The position numbers and the translations under genes were made by a program. Source: Arthrobacter sulfonylureivorans (GTDB lineage: Bacteria; Actinomycetota; Actinomycetes; Actinomycetales; Micrococcaceae). Taken from it: DNA of 64,000 nucleotides. The notes beneath the pieces were generated by a model. That model was not told where the DNA came from, searched no databases, and saw only the letters and a program-made list of their open reading frames with translations. Below are positions 1-8,746 of this stretch, piece after piece (positions within the stretch are counted from its first letter, which is position 1; every line of letters begins with the position of its first letter). The stretch covers positions 674,724-738,723 of the forward strand of contig RJAE01000001.1 in assembly GCA_004000035.1 (NCBI GenBank), given 5' to 3'.

Positions 1-522
1 CAGCCTGCGGGCCCGGTCCTCCAGCGCCTGGACGGTCAGCCGGCGGTTGCGCACCAGGTCGCCGAACATCCAGCAGGCGAGCACCAAGGCATCGACTGCT
101 ACGAGGAAGAGCAAGTAGAACGGCGCGGTGCCTCCGGTGAACGGTTCTGTGATTCCGTAACGGACCACGTACATCGCTCCGCCCAACAGCGCCAGCACCA
201 GGCCGCCCAGACTGGCCCAGCGCGGGCCGTAGGCCGCCAAGGAGTAGACGGTGACCAGCACAAACACCTGCGCGGGCAGCGGTTCGCCGATGAAAGCCAC
301 GTTGAGCAGCGCAGCCGCCGCCATCGCAAGGCCGGATTGCCACGCATACGTACGGCGCCACGCGAGAGGGACAACCAGAAGTGCGGACAGGGCGAACGCT
401 GCCGGGTGGGACATCGCCAAATACGGCAGCACAAACGCCACCAGGGCCAGCAGCATCAGGATCAGGTCGACCTTGCCGGTGTTGGCCTGTAGCCAGCGGT
501 AAATTCTGTGGTGCACGCCCAT
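1..522 (-). CDS. Sensor histidine kinase, N-terminal membrane part (runs off the left edge)
   Basis: The reading frame is open from an ATG at 522 to base 1 (174 codons), so only the N-terminus is present. The translation begins MGVHHRIYRW and has four to five hydrophobic helices, then a charged stretch (LVRNRRLTVQALEDRARR) that looks like the start of a dimerisation helix. This layout is typical of NarL-family two-component sensor kinases, but the catalytic domain lies outside the window, so the kinase call is inference from the N-terminal architecture. A TAAAGT hexamer (531-536, minus strand) ends 8 nt before the start, so the transcript may be almost leaderless. It is divergent from leuB. 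Confidence 0.6.
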   Translation of the reverse strand, partial: MGVHHRIYRWLQANTGKVDLILMLLALVAFVLPYLAMSHPAAFALSALLVVPLAWRRTYAWQSGLAMAAAALLNVAFIGEPLPAQVFVLVTVYSLAAYGPRWASLGGLVLALLGGAMYVVRYGITEPFTGGTAPFYLLFLVAVDALVLACWMFGDLVRNRRLTVQALEDRARRL

Positions 523-631
523 GATCCACAACTTTAGGATGTCCGCGCCGGCCAACGCGTCATGCCCAGGTCTGATCCTGCTGGCTAGGAGGGGGTCTAC
601 ACCAGCCAAGCAGTTCACATATTGGGACGGT

Positions 632-669
632 TTGCCCAGAATGTGGACGCCCTCCCTAAAATGATTCCA
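632..669 (+). promoter_or_regulatory. Candidate leaderless promoter of leuB
   Basis: TTGCCC (632-637) and TAAAAT (657-662) are separated by 19 nt. The -10 ends 6 nt before the leuB ATG at 669, so transcription would start at or next to the A of the start codon. No purine-rich ribosome binding site precedes the ATG, which agrees with a leaderless mRNA. The start site is inferred. Confidence 0.5.
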
Positions 670-1733
670 TGAGCGCAGCAACTAAGGCATTCTCCCTGGC
701 AGTCATCCCCGGCGACGGCATCGGTCCGGAGGTCGTGGCGGAGGCGGTGAAGGTCCTCGAGGCGGCAACTGCCGGCGGCGATGCCACCTTCGAGCTGACC
801 GAGTACCCGCTGGGCGCCGAGCATTGGCTGGCCACCGGCGAGACCCTGCCCGAGGAAACGCTGGAGCAGCTCCGCAAGCATGACGCCATCCTGTTCGGCG
901 CCGTCGGTGCCGCCCCCGGCGACACCCGCATCCCGTCCGGCATCATCGAACGGGAGATGCTGCTCAAGCTGCGCTTCTCGCTGGACCACTACGTGAACCT
1001 GCGCCCGGCCAAGCTGCTGCCCGGGGTGGCCAGCCCGCTGGCGAACCCCGGCGAGGTGGACTTCGTCGTCGTCCGTGAAGGCACCGAGGGTCCGTACGTG
1101 GGCAACGGCGGTGCGCTGCGGGTGGGCACGCCGCACGAAATTGCCACCGAGGTTTCGGTCAATACCGCCTACGGTGTGGAGCGTGTGGTCCGCGACGCGT
1201 TCCGCCGCGCCTCGGTCCGCCGCAAGAAGCTCACGCTGGTGCACAAGCACAATGTGCTGGTTCATGCCGGCCACCTGTGGCGCCGCACCGTGGAGACCGT
1301 CGGCGCTGAGTTCCCAGACGTCGCGGTCGACTACCTGCACATCGACGCGGCCACCATCTTCATGGTCACCGACCCGGCGCGCTTCGACGTGATCGTCACC
1401 GACAACCTGTTCGGCGACATCATCACCGACCTGGCCGCGGCGATCACCGGCGGCATCGGCCTCGCGGCGTCGGGCAATATCAACATGGACCGCACCGCGC
1501 CGTCGATGTTCGAACCGGTCCACGGCTCGGCCCCGGACATCGCCGGCCAGCAGAAGGCCGACCCCACGGCGGCGATCCTGTCCGTGGCGCTGCTGCTGGA
1601 GCACCTGGGCCTGGCGGACGCCGCCGCCCGCGTGCAAAAGGCGGTGGAGGACGACGTCGCAGCCCGAGGGAGTGCCTCCCGCACCACCGCGCAAATCGGC
1701 GATGCCATCAGCGCCGCTTTGGCAGTAGGCTAG
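669..1733 (+). CDS. leuB: 3-isopropylmalate dehydrogenase
   Basis: Cytosolic enzyme of leucine synthesis that oxidises and decarboxylates 3-isopropylmalate to 2-ketoisocaproate with NAD. The 354-residue protein has the isocitrate/isopropylmalate dehydrogenase fold: N-terminal [11 protein letters not shown] (residues 11-21) and the signature [18 protein letters not shown] around residue 245, carrying the metal-binding aspartates. GSAPDIAG follows, as expected for the NAD loop. Length is normal for the family. ilvE follows after 65 bp, so the two branched-chain genes may be co-expressed, although ilvE has its own ribosome binding site. leuCD lies about 13 kb away under a separate IclR-type regulator. 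Confidence 0.97.
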   Translation: MSAATKAFSLAVIPGDGIGPEVVAEAVKVLEAATAGGDATFELTEYPLGAEHWLATGETLPEETLEQLRKHDAILFGAVGAAPGDTRIPSGIIEREMLLKLRFSLDHYVNLRPAKLLPGVASPLANPGEVDFVVVREGTEGPYVGNGGALRVGTPHEIATEVSVNTAYGVERVVRDAFRRASVRRKKLTLVHKHNVLVHAGHLWRRTVETVGAEFPDVAVDYLHIDAATIFMVTDPARFDVIVTDNLFGDIITDLAAAITGGIGLAASGNINMDRTAPSMFEPVHGSAPDIAGQQKADPTAAILSVALLLEHLGLADAAARVQKAVEDDVAARGSASRTTAQIGDAISAALAVG

Positions 1734-1798
1734 TTAGCGGTTACTAACCAAAACCATTTATTGACGCACAAGGGCGTGCCCTCACCGCGGAGGAACCC

Positions 1799-2902
1799 AT
1801 GACTGAAACCCTCGAATTCACCCAGCAGCGCTCGGATCGTCCGAAGAGTGCCGAGGAGCGCGCCGCCATTTTGGCGAACCCGGGCTTCGGTAAACACTTC
1901 ACGGACCACACGGCCGTGGTCGACTACAAGGTCGACGCAGACGGCAGCGGCGGCTGGTCGAATGCGCGGATCGAGCCCTACGGGCCCATCATGATGGATC
2001 CGGCCGCGGCGGTGCTGCACTACGGCCAGGAGATTTTTGAGGGCCTGAAGGCCTACCAGCACGACGACGGATCCGTCTGGACCTTCCGTGCGGAGGCCAA
2101 CGCCGCCCGGCTCAACACCTCGGCCCGCCGGCTGGCGCTGCCGGAGCTGCCCGAAGAGACCTTCATCGAGTCGCTCCGCCAGCTGGTCGCCGCGGACAAG
2201 GCCTGGGTTCCCACGGGCGACGGCGAAGCGCTGTACCTGCGCCCGTTCATGATCGCCACCGAGGCCTTCCTGGGCGTGCGTCCGGCCCATGAGGTTTCCT
2301 ACCGGGTGATTGCCTCGCCGGCCGGCAATTACTGGGGCGGCGAGCTCAAGCCGGTGTCCATCTGGCTCTCCGACCGCTACTCCCGCGCCGGCGAGGGCGG
2401 CACCGGCGAGGCCAAGTGCGGCGGCAACTACGCCGCGTCGCTGGCCGCCCAGCTCGAAGCCGAAGCCAACGGCTGCCAGCAGGTGCTCTTCCTGGACAAG
2501 TTCAACGACAACGCCATCGAGGAACTCGGCGGGATGAACGTGTTCTTCGTCTTCAAGGACGGCAGCCTGGTCACGCCGGAACTCAACGGCCACATCCTGC
2601 ACGGCGTCACCCGCTCCTCGGTGATCGAGCTGGCCAAGGACCGCGGCCTGGACGTGCAGGAACGCAAGATCACCATTGACGAATGGCGCGACGGCGTGGC
2701 CGCCGGCGACATCACCGAAGCCTTCGCCTGCGGCACCGCGGCCGTCATTACCCCGATTGGCGAGCTGAAAGCGGACGGCTGGTCCATCGCGTCCCCGAGC
2801 GCCGGTTCCGGCGAAGTGGCCATGTCCATCCGGCAGGAACTGCTCGGCATCCAGACCGGTGCGGTGGAGGACTCGCGCGGCTGGCTCACCCGCCTGGCCT
2901 AA
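1799..2902 (+). CDS. ilvE: Branched-chain amino acid aminotransferase
   Basis: PLP-dependent class IV aminotransferase that interconverts leucine, isoleucine and valine with their 2-keto acids, the last step of their synthesis. The 367-residue length fits the family. The PLP-lysine region GEAKCGGNYAAS lies near residue 205, and GGMNVFFVF and GTAAVITPIG, typical of BCAT enzymes, follow. The ATG at 1799 has a clear ribosome binding site (GGAGGA). The 65-bp gap after leuB holds a short inverted repeat (GTTAG/CTAAC around 1734-1748) that may be a weak stem-loop. Confidence 0.97.
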   Translation: MTETLEFTQQRSDRPKSAEERAAILANPGFGKHFTDHTAVVDYKVDADGSGGWSNARIEPYGPIMMDPAAAVLHYGQEIFEGLKAYQHDDGSVWTFRAEANAARLNTSARRLALPELPEETFIESLRQLVAADKAWVPTGDGEALYLRPFMIATEAFLGVRPAHEVSYRVIASPAGNYWGGELKPVSIWLSDRYSRAGEGGTGEAKCGGNYAASLAAQLEAEANGCQQVLFLDKFNDNAIEELGGMNVFFVFKDGSLVTPELNGHILHGVTRSSVIELAKDRGLDVQERKITIDEWRDGVAAGDITEAFACGTAAVITPIGELKADGWSIASPSAGSGEVAMSIRQELLGIQTGAVEDSRGWLTRLA

Positions 2903-2944
2903 CCACCGCTTCCTTTCCGGGGCCGGCCGGGCCACACTTGGTCC

Positions 2945-3319
2945 ATGACCGGGGTGGCCTACCTCCTAGCCGTGATCTTCGGCCTGGTCCTGATCACCGT
3001 CGGGATTGCCGAGGCGTTCTACTTCCGCGACCCGCGCTTCCACAAGCTGTTCCTCATCCGGCCCCAGGACGTCGCGGCGGTCCGGCTCTGGACCATCAAC
3101 CTGGGCTTCTACAACATGCTCTGGGGTCTGGTCCTCATCGCCGGGGTCTTCATCGCCGCCAGCGGCAGGACGGCCATCGGCGAGACCATGATCGTCTTCA
3201 CGTGCATCGCCCACGTGATCCTCGGGGCGGTGCTCTGGTTTTCCGAACGCCGCCTCTGGCAGAGTGCCCTGGCCCAGGCCATCCTGCCGCTGATCGTCCT
3301 CCTCCTGCTTCTGCTCTGA
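2945..3319 (+). CDS. DUF1304-type small membrane protein
   Basis: A 124-residue protein with four hydrophobic helices (about residues 3-22, 45-68, 78-95 and 103-123). The loop FRDPRFHKLFLIRP and the helix start LWTINLGFYNMLWG match what I know of DUF1304 inner-membrane proteins, whose function is unknown. It follows ilvE by 42 bp on the same strand, but nothing links the two functionally. No strong ribosome binding site is visible before the ATG. Confidence 0.75.
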   Translation: MTGVAYLLAVIFGLVLITVGIAEAFYFRDPRFHKLFLIRPQDVAAVRLWTINLGFYNMLWGLVLIAGVFIAASGRTAIGETMIVFTCIAHVILGAVLWFSERRLWQSALAQAILPLIVLLLLLL

Positions 3320-3429
3320 CCCAGGCGGAGGAGGACGCCGGGGCCCGACTTCGAGGAACCCCGCCTTCCGGCTGGAGCCCCACCGTCAGTGCGCGCCAGC
3401 CCTAGCGAGGGGCCACGCCGCTAGTGCGG

Positions 3430-4050
3430 CTACCGCTTCCGAGTAGCGGCTTTGCGCTCGGCGGCCTTGCGGGCCTTCTTCGATACCGGCTTCAGCGCCT
3501 TGCGCTCAGCCTCTTCGGCCGCAATCCGGTTCTTCCGGGCATCCACCAGATCGTTCCACAGTGCGGAGGCGAAGCTGCCGCCGTCGCGCTCGTAGACCTC
3601 GTACGGGAAGGACGCGAAGATTCCCGCCGGCGAGGCCGCCCCCGGAAGGTCCTTCCCGCTCTTCAGCGCGTAGGCATCGCCGAGCGCCCACGTCTCCGAC
3701 AGATAGCGGGCCAAGTTCGCGCGAATGAACGCATTGGCGTCCGCGGCGTCCCCAGCCTGCTCCAGCAAGTTCTGCAGTCGCGAAGCCAGCAGGCCCGAGG
3801 CCGCGTCGAAGACATCGTCACCGCGTTCCGCAGCGGCCTCCAGCTCGGCGGTGAATTCGTTGACCGCATTTTCCCAGTCGGTCGTCTCGCGGTTCTTCTG
3901 CCAGGTGGGGAACCACACGATGTCCCCGTTGGCATGGTTGTGAATGTGCTGCATCCCGCTATTGCGTTCGGCCGCCGCATGGTCATGCTCGGCCTCGTCG
4001 TACTCGGCCAGCAGCTCGGCCAGAGACAACGTGTTCTTGGTTTCCGCCAT
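3430..4050 (-). CDS. Hypothetical charged helical protein
   Basis: I do not recognise this 206-residue protein. It is soluble, acidic in its first two thirds, and ends in a very basic Lys/Arg/Ala helix (about residues 176-206, KPVSKKARKAAERKAATRKR), which could bind nucleic acid or polyphosphate. There is no signal peptide or membrane helix. The ATG at 4050 is preceded by AGGAAG at suitable spacing. It lies on the minus strand after a small STAS-like gene, about 100 bp apart. Function unknown. Confidence 0.7.
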   Translation of the reverse strand: MAETKNTLSLAELLAEYDEAEHDHAAAERNSGMQHIHNHANGDIVWFPTWQKNRETTDWENAVNEFTAELEAAAERGDDVFDAASGLLASRLQNLLEQAGDAADANAFIRANLARYLSETWALGDAYALKSGKDLPGAASPAGIFASFPYEVYERDGGSFASALWNDLVDARKNRIAAEEAERKALKPVSKKARKAAERKAATRKR

Positions 4051-4155
4051 GGAGAATTCTTCCTATCGTGCAGCAGCAATGGTTCCATCAGGGCAACCCC
4101 GCTGCGCGTGAACTAATTCCGCCGTGAACCCCGACACCCGGGCCGGTGTCCGCAG

Positions 4156-4563
4156 TTAGACGACGCTCCCGTCGATCTCCAGCATGCGCAGACGCTCGGC
4201 ATGCGCTGTCAGCCAGGTCCGCGCTTCGGCCTCGTCGTCGAAGTATCGGGAACAACCGTCATCGGCGAAAATCCGCAGGAAAAAGTTCCCCAGCACGCGG
4301 TCCACCGGCCCACTGCCGAGCACCGCCACGGCGAGAGAGGGCGTGAAGGTATGGGCGATCAACCGCACCTCCGCGGTCGCCCAGCGCACGCCGGCCATCC
4401 TCAGCAGTATCACCACTTGCCGCTCGCCGACCAGCTCGAAGAGACGGTCAACTACCTGCTGCGCCAGCTCGGCGCTGACACTGAGACCGCGATGGAGCGT
4501 CAGCACCAACAGCCCGTCGTCGTCCAGTTGCACATCGTAGGTTGAGTGAACTTCCTCCAGCAC
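4156..4563 (-). CDS. Small STAS/SpoIIAA-like domain protein (tentative)
   Basis: I chose the GTG at 4563 (135 residues) because GGGGGA lies directly upstream. A longer frame to 4641 adds a low-complexity arginine/glycine N-terminus without such a signal. The protein alternates beta strands and helices (YDVQLDDDGLLVLTLHRG, then a long helix, then QVVILLRMAGVRWATAEVR) and resembles single-domain SpoIIAA/STAS-like proteins common in Arthrobacter. The assignment rests on fold-like pattern only, and no catalytic residues are evident. Confidence 0.6.
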   Translation of the reverse strand: MLEEVHSTYDVQLDDDGLLVLTLHRGLSVSAELAQQVVDRLFELVGERQVVILLRMAGVRWATAEVRLIAHTFTPSLAVAVLGSGPVDRVLGNFFLRIFADDGCSRYFDDEAEARTWLTAHAERLRMLEIDGSVV

Positions 4564-4684
4564 TGATCCCCCCGTCCGGCCGGTGATGTGGCGCATCCTC
4601 CAGCCATCGTCGCGCCGCCCTGAGCGGCCCGTGCAGGCCACTAGCCTATGCGACCGACGTCACATTGCCCCACCATCTGTCCGG

Positions 4685-4708
4685 AATATGAATCGATTCC
4701 TTCATATT
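4685..4708. promoter_or_regulatory. AT-rich inverted repeat, possible operator
   Basis: AATATGAA (4685-4692) and TTCATATT (4701-4708) form a perfect 8-bp inverted repeat with an 8-nt spacer. It sits in an AT-rich patch upstream of the MBL-fold hydrolase gene and also upstream of the divergent STAS-like gene. This looks like a dimeric repressor site, but no cognate regulator is identifiable here. Confidence 0.3.
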
Positions 4709-4788
4709 GCGCGAATATTACGACGACGGTGCGCGCCTTCCGCTGGGCAGCTCTGCGGCGTTGGGACGGGGAATGCGAGGATGGCTCT

Positions 4789-5571
4789 GTGACCGCTGAA
4801 CAGAATTCCGCCCTCGTCCGCAGCAGCGACCTGACCCGCTACCGGCTGGCTCCCAACCCGGGGCCCATGAGTCTGGACGGGACACAGTCGTACCTGATTG
4901 CAGCGCCGGAGAGCAGGGGAGTGGTCGTGGTGGATCCGGGGCCCCTGGACGAGGTGCATCTCGCCGAGCTGGCGGCAGCCGGTGAAGTGGAGCTTGTCCT
5001 GATCACCCACCACCACATCGACCATACCGAGGCCAGCGAGCGTTTCCATGACCTGACCGGTGCCCTCGTGCGGGCGCTGGACGCGGCGCTCTGCTTCGGT
5101 GGGGAACCGCTGAGCGACGGCGAGGTGATCCAGGCTGCCGGCGTCGATATCCACGTTCTGGCTACGCCGGGCCACACGGCCGACTCGGTCAGTTTCCATC
5201 TGCCTGCAGACGGCCCGCACGGCGCGGTCCTCACCGGCGACACCATCTTGGGGCGCGGAACCACCATCATTGCCTACCCGGACGGCCGGCTCGGCCCCTA
5301 CCTGGACTCACTGGCCCGGCTGGAGGTGCTTGGCCCAGCAAGGGTATTGCCGGCCCACGGCGGCACGCTGCCGGACCTCTCGGCGATCTGCCGCGAATAC
5401 GCCAGCCACCGCCAGATGCGGCTGGACCAGATCCGCGCGGCCCTCGAGCAACTCGGCGCCGACGCCAGCGTCGACGACGTCACCGACCACGTCTACACCG
5501 ACATCGACGCCGCCGTCCGGCTCGCCGCCGAAGCCTCCGTCGCGGCCCAACTGGAGTACCTGCGCGGCTGA
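4789..5571 (+). CDS. Metallo-beta-lactamase-fold hydrolase
   Basis: A 260-residue enzyme with the MBL metal motif THHHIDH (about residues 73-79), a further ligand in TPGHTADS (about 126-133), GDTILG, and the final histidine in LPAHGG. This arrangement matches LACTB2/glyoxalase II-like hydrolases, so a hydrolytic role on thioesters, phosphoesters or RNA is possible; the substrate cannot be told. The GTG at 4789 is preferred because GAGG precedes it and the family-like sequence begins soon after. An in-frame ATG at 4648 would add 47 residues of unrelated composition. The C-terminal helix-rich region fits the LACTB2 winged-helix tail. Confidence 0.8.
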   Translation: MTAEQNSALVRSSDLTRYRLAPNPGPMSLDGTQSYLIAAPESRGVVVVDPGPLDEVHLAELAAAGEVELVLITHHHIDHTEASERFHDLTGALVRALDAALCFGGEPLSDGEVIQAAGVDIHVLATPGHTADSVSFHLPADGPHGAVLTGDTILGRGTTIIAYPDGRLGPYLDSLARLEVLGPARVLPAHGGTLPDLSAICREYASHRQMRLDQIRAALEQLGADASVDDVTDHVYTDIDAAVRLAAEASVAAQLEYLRG

Positions 5572-5610
5572 CCCGCCCGCTCGGCTTGGAATCCATGCAC
5601 CGGCAACCAG

Positions 5611-5623
5611 TAGGCTAAACGCA
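5611..5623 (+). promoter_or_regulatory. Candidate leaderless -10 of the FAH-family gene
   Basis: TAGGCT (5611-5616) ends 6 nt before the ATG at 5623, and no ribosome binding site lies between. The same hexamer and spacing occur at ftsY and at the MFS transporter gene in this window. Confidence 0.5.
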
Positions 5624-6396
5624 TGCGTATAGCCCGGTTTGTCCTCGATTCTGACCCCCAGTACGGCATCGTCGAAGGCGAGGAGGGAAGCGAGCAGGTC
5701 ACCGTCATCGCCGGCGACCCGTTCTTTAACGGCGTCCAGCCCACCGGAGCCCGGCACAAGCTCGAGGACGTCCGCCTGCTGGCCCCGATCATCCCGCGCA
5801 GCAAGGTGATCGGCATCGGCCGCAACTATGCCGAACACATCAAGGAAATGGGCAACGAGACCCCGGCCGCACCGCTGATGTTCCTCAAGCCCAACACCTC
5901 GGTGATCGGTCCGAACGAGCCGCTGGTGCTGCCCGAGTTCTCCGACGAGGTCTCCTACGAAGCCGAACTGTGCGTGATCATCGGTCGGATCTGCAAGGAC
6001 GTCCCGGTGGAGCGGGTGGACGATGTCATCTTCGGCTACACCTGCGGCAACGACCTCACCGCACGGGACGCGCAGCGCACCGACAACCAGTGGGCCCGCG
6101 CCAAGGGCTTCGACGGCTCGGCCCCGCTCGGTCCGTGGATTGAAACCGAGCTGGACACCGAAGACCTGGCCATTAGGGGCCGGCTCGACGGCGAACTGAA
6201 GCAGGACGGCAACACCTCGCAGATGATCTGGGGCGTCAAAGAACTGGTCTCCTACGCCTCCCAGGCCTTCACCCTGTTGCCCGGCGACGTGATCATGACC
6301 GGCACCCCCTCCGGCGTCGGCACCATCGAAGCCGGCCAGCGCTACGAGGTGGAGATCGAGGGCATCGGAACGCTCTCGAACACGGCACGCCGCTGA
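5623..6396 (+). CDS. Fumarylacetoacetate hydrolase family protein
   Basis: A 257-residue FAH-superfamily protein. Such enzymes are cytosolic and use a divalent metal to hydrolyse, isomerise or decarboxylate keto acids such as 2-hydroxyhepta-2,4-dienedioate. The metal-binding glutamates are seen in VSYEAELCVIIG (about residue 110) and the aspartate near DLTARDAQ (about 145); GDVIMTGTPSGVG near the end is a family hallmark. The neighbours (gltX and a small membrane protein) give no pathway clue, so the substrate is open. Confidence 0.88.
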   Translation: MRIARFVLDSDPQYGIVEGEEGSEQVTVIAGDPFFNGVQPTGARHKLEDVRLLAPIIPRSKVIGIGRNYAEHIKEMGNETPAAPLMFLKPNTSVIGPNEPLVLPEFSDEVSYEAELCVIIGRICKDVPVERVDDVIFGYTCGNDLTARDAQRTDNQWARAKGFDGSAPLGPWIETELDTEDLAIRGRLDGELKQDGNTSQMIWGVKELVSYASQAFTLLPGDVIMTGTPSGVGTIEAGQRYEVEIEGIGTLSNTARR

Positions 6397-6401
6397 TCCT
6401 C

Positions 6402-6602
6402 ATGCGTGCCAGCCGTCGATCGTTCGCAGTCTTTGCGTTCGGATCGCTAGCTACCTTTTCGGTGGCAGCCCGTGCCACGCACTACTTGGGCGGTCCGTTA
6501 TGGCTCGCAGGCACATTTCTCGGCGTCGGAATCTTGTTGGCGCTGTTTTACCTGTATCGACTCCTCTCCACCTGGCTGGGCCGCAGCAGGCGCACGAAGT
6601 AG
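6402..6602 (+). CDS. Small two-helix membrane protein
   Basis: A 66-residue ORF starting 5 bp after the FAH-family gene. It has two hydrophobic segments (about residues 7-24 and 30-55) and a basic tail (GRSRRTK). The position suggests translation coupled to the upstream gene. I do not recognise a family; it could be a chance ORF, but the hydrophobic pattern and the gap it fills favour a real gene. Confidence 0.45.
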   Translation: MRASRRSFAVFAFGSLATFSVAARATHYLGGPLWLAGTFLGVGILLALFYLYRLLSTWLGRSRRTK

Positions 6603-6656
6603 TGGCTGTTCGGCCGGAACAGGGGACTGGCGCAGCAGACTAAACTGGGAGCCATC

Positions 6657-8156
6657 ATGACTAATGCTGCTGCCATTCCCACTGTCGACGACGAAACCCC
6701 TGTCCGCGTACGCTTCTGCCCGTCTCCCACGGGCACCCCGCACGTGGGCCTGATCCGTACCGCGCTGTTCAACTGGGCCTACGCCCGGCACACCGCTGGC
6801 ACCATGGTGTTCCGGATCGAGGACACCGATGCTGCCCGCGACAGCGAGGAGAGCTACCAGCAGTTGCTGGAGGCCATGAAGTGGCTGGGCATTGACTGGG
6901 ACGAGGGTGTTGAAGTCGGGGGCCCGCACGAGCCCTACCGGCAGTCCCAGCGAGGCGACATTTACCAGGACGTGATCACGAAGCTCAAAGAGCGCGGCCA
7001 TGTCTACGAGTCCTACTCCACCCCGGAGGAGGTCGAGGAGCGGCACCGCGCCGCAGGCCGCGACATCAAGCTCGGCTACGACAACTTCGACCGGCACCTG
7101 ACGCCGGAGCAGGTCGCTGCCTTCAAGGCAGAAGGCCGCGAGCCGGTGTTGCGGGTGCAGATGCCGGACGAAGACATCACCTTCAACGACCTGGTCCGCG
7201 GCGAGATCACCTTCAAGGCCGGCAGCGTCCCGGACTTCGTGGTGGTGCGGGCGAACGGCAAGCCGCTCTACACGCTGGTCAATCCGGTCGACGATGCGCT
7301 GATGGGCATCACCCACGTGCTGCGCGGGGAAGATTTGCTCTCTTCGACGCCGCGTCAGATCGCGCTCTACCGGGCCCTGGTGGACATCGGCGTTGCCCGC
7401 TACATGCCGCTGTTCGGCCACTTGCCGTACGTGATGGGCGAAGGCAACAAGAAGCTTTCCAAGCGTGATCCGGAATCCAACCTCTTCCTGCATCGCGAAC
7501 GCGGCTTCATCCGCGAGGGGCTGCTGAACTACCTGTCGCTGTTGGGGTGGTCGCTGTCCGCTGACGAGGACATCTTTACCGTTGACCAGTTGGTGGAGAA
7601 CTTCGACATCCACGACGTGCTTGCCAATCCTGCCCGGTTTGACCTGAAGAAGGCCGAAGCCATCAACGGCTCGCACGTCCGGCTGCTGGAACCGGGTGAC
7701 TTCAAGCTCCGGTTGGTTCCCTACCTGCAGCACGCAGGCCTGGTCGGCGGAGTGCTGACCGAACGCGAGCAGATGATTCTGGCCGATGCCGCCCCGCTGG
7801 TCCAGGAGCGCATCACGCTGCTGGGCGAGGCGCCGGAGATGCTCGCTTTCCTGTTCAAGAACGACGACCAGATCGACGTCGCCCAAGACGCCCGCAAGGG
7901 GCTGCCGGAGAACCTCACCGAGGCGCTGGATGCCGCGCTGGCGGCGCTGGAGCCGGTCGAGGAGTGGACGGCGGAGAACATCCAGGCGGCGCTGCGTGCG
8001 GCCCTGGTGGATGGCCTGGGGCTTAAGCCCAGGCTGGCCTTCGGTCCGGTCCGAACCGCTGTTTCGGGCCGCCGCATCTCTCCGCCGTTGTTCGAGTCCA
8101 TGGTGATCCTTGGCAAGGAGTCCTCGCTGGCACGGTTGAAGTCGTTCCGCGGCTGA
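6657..8156 (+). CDS. gltX: Glutamyl-tRNA synthetase
   Basis: Class I aminoacyl-tRNA synthetase, 499 residues. The HIGH-type motif is [10 protein letters not shown] (about residues 22-31) and the KMSKS-type loop is KKLSKRDP (about 264-271). It charges tRNA-Glu. In actinobacteria lacking glutaminyl-tRNA synthetase it also charges tRNA-Gln with Glu for GatCAB to amidate (known of the group, not shown here). Its immediate neighbours are one tRNA-Gln and two tRNA-Glu genes. TAAACT (6641-6646) lies 10 nt before the ATG with GGGAG between, so the mRNA leader would be very short. Confidence 0.97.
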   Translation: MTNAAAIPTVDDETPVRVRFCPSPTGTPHVGLIRTALFNWAYARHTAGTMVFRIEDTDAARDSEESYQQLLEAMKWLGIDWDEGVEVGGPHEPYRQSQRGDIYQDVITKLKERGHVYESYSTPEEVEERHRAAGRDIKLGYDNFDRHLTPEQVAAFKAEGREPVLRVQMPDEDITFNDLVRGEITFKAGSVPDFVVVRANGKPLYTLVNPVDDALMGITHVLRGEDLLSSTPRQIALYRALVDIGVARYMPLFGHLPYVMGEGNKKLSKRDPESNLFLHRERGFIREGLLNYLSLLGWSLSADEDIFTVDQLVENFDIHDVLANPARFDLKKAEAINGSHVRLLEPGDFKLRLVPYLQHAGLVGGVLTEREQMILADAAPLVQERITLLGEAPEMLAFLFKNDDQIDVAQDARKGLPENLTEALDAALAALEPVEEWTAENIQAALRAALVDGLGLKPRLAFGPVRTAVSGRRISPPLFESMVILGKESSLARLKSFRG

Positions 8157-8166
8157 GCATGAATCG

Positions 8167-8206
8167 GAGCAGCGCACGGTCCAGCCGTCCGTTTGCTGCT
8201 CGTTTT
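8167..8206 (+). terminator. Rho-independent terminator after gltX
   Basis: GAGCAGC (8167-8173) pairs with GCTGCTC (8195-8201), with an inner ACGG/CCGT helix, followed by GTTTT. It separates gltX from the tRNA operon, whose -35 overlaps its tail. Confidence 0.7.
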
Positions 8207-8234
8207 GCACTTTCGAGCAGGCATCCGGTAAAGT
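8205..8234 (+). promoter_or_regulatory. Promoter of the tRNA-Gln/Glu operon
   Basis: TTGCAC (8205-8210) and TAAAGT (8229-8234) with an 18-nt spacer form a good housekeeping-type promoter about 65 bp before tRNA-Gln. The -35 element overlaps the U-tract of the gltX terminator. Confidence 0.6.
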
Positions 8235-8300
8235 AATTACTCGTGCTGAGGCGCCAAGGAATGGGCAGAAGCCCGTTTCCATCGGCTCCGAAAGTGCCAT

Positions 8301-8372
8301 TGGGATATGGTGTAATTGGCAACACAACGGTTTCTGGTACCGTCATTCTAGGTTCGAGTCCTGGTATCCCAG
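8301..8372 (+). tRNA. tRNA-Gln (CTG)
   Basis: A 72-nt cloverleaf: acceptor TGGGATA pairs with TATCCCA, and the T arm carries GGTTCGAGTCC. The anticodon is CTG at 8334-8336. CCA is not encoded (the discriminator is G). First gene of a three-tRNA operon directly downstream of gltX. Confidence 0.95.
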
Positions 8373-8433
8373 CGCTACGGCCTCCGCTTTGCGGGGGCTG
8401 GATTGTGCGGAGGCAAACTCCAAACAAACCTAC

Positions 8434-8506
8434 GGCCCCATCGTATAGCGGCCTAGTACGCCGCCCTCTCACGGCGGTAACGCGGGTTCGAATCCCGCTG
8501 GGGTCA
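8434..8506 (+). tRNA. tRNA-Glu (CTC), copy 1
   Basis: A 73-nt cloverleaf with acceptor GGCCCCA against TGGGGTC, anticodon stem CCGCC/GGCGG and anticodon CTC at 8468-8470. CCA is not encoded. Confidence 0.95.
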
Positions 8507-8557
8507 CTGTCCGAGCAGGACAAGGCAGCACCGGCCTTTCAACAGTGCAAGCTATGC

Positions 8558-8630
8558 GGCCCCATCGTATAGCGGCCTAGTACGCCGCCCTCTCACGGCG
8601 GTAACGCGGGTTCGAATCCCGCTGGGGTCA
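8558..8630 (+). tRNA. tRNA-Glu (CTC), copy 2
   Basis: Identical over its 73 nt to the copy at 8434-8506, 51 bp downstream of it. The identity implies recent duplication or gene conversion. The operon terminator follows immediately. Confidence 0.95.
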
Positions 8631-8637
8631 CCAACAG

Positions 8638-8671
8638 CCGGTCCCGGACATCATGTCCGGGGCCGGTTTTT
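8638..8671 (+). terminator. Terminator of the tRNA operon
   Basis: A 13-bp stem (one G-U pair) with a TCA loop, followed by five Ts. It begins 8 nt after the last tRNA. Confidence 0.9.
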
Positions 8672-8746
8672 GTCTGCCAGGAGACGTGCGTCTCGCAGCG
8701 GCGATGGTCCGCATGGTCGACCGCTTCTGCTGGCATGATGGGGAGC

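Noticed and set aside
615-1694. Minus-strand open frame (359 codons) over leuB
   Set aside because: Antisense shadow; leuB is unambiguous on the plus strand.
6498-8327. Minus-strand open frame (609 codons) over gltX
   Set aside because: Antisense shadow of gltX that also crosses a tRNA gene.
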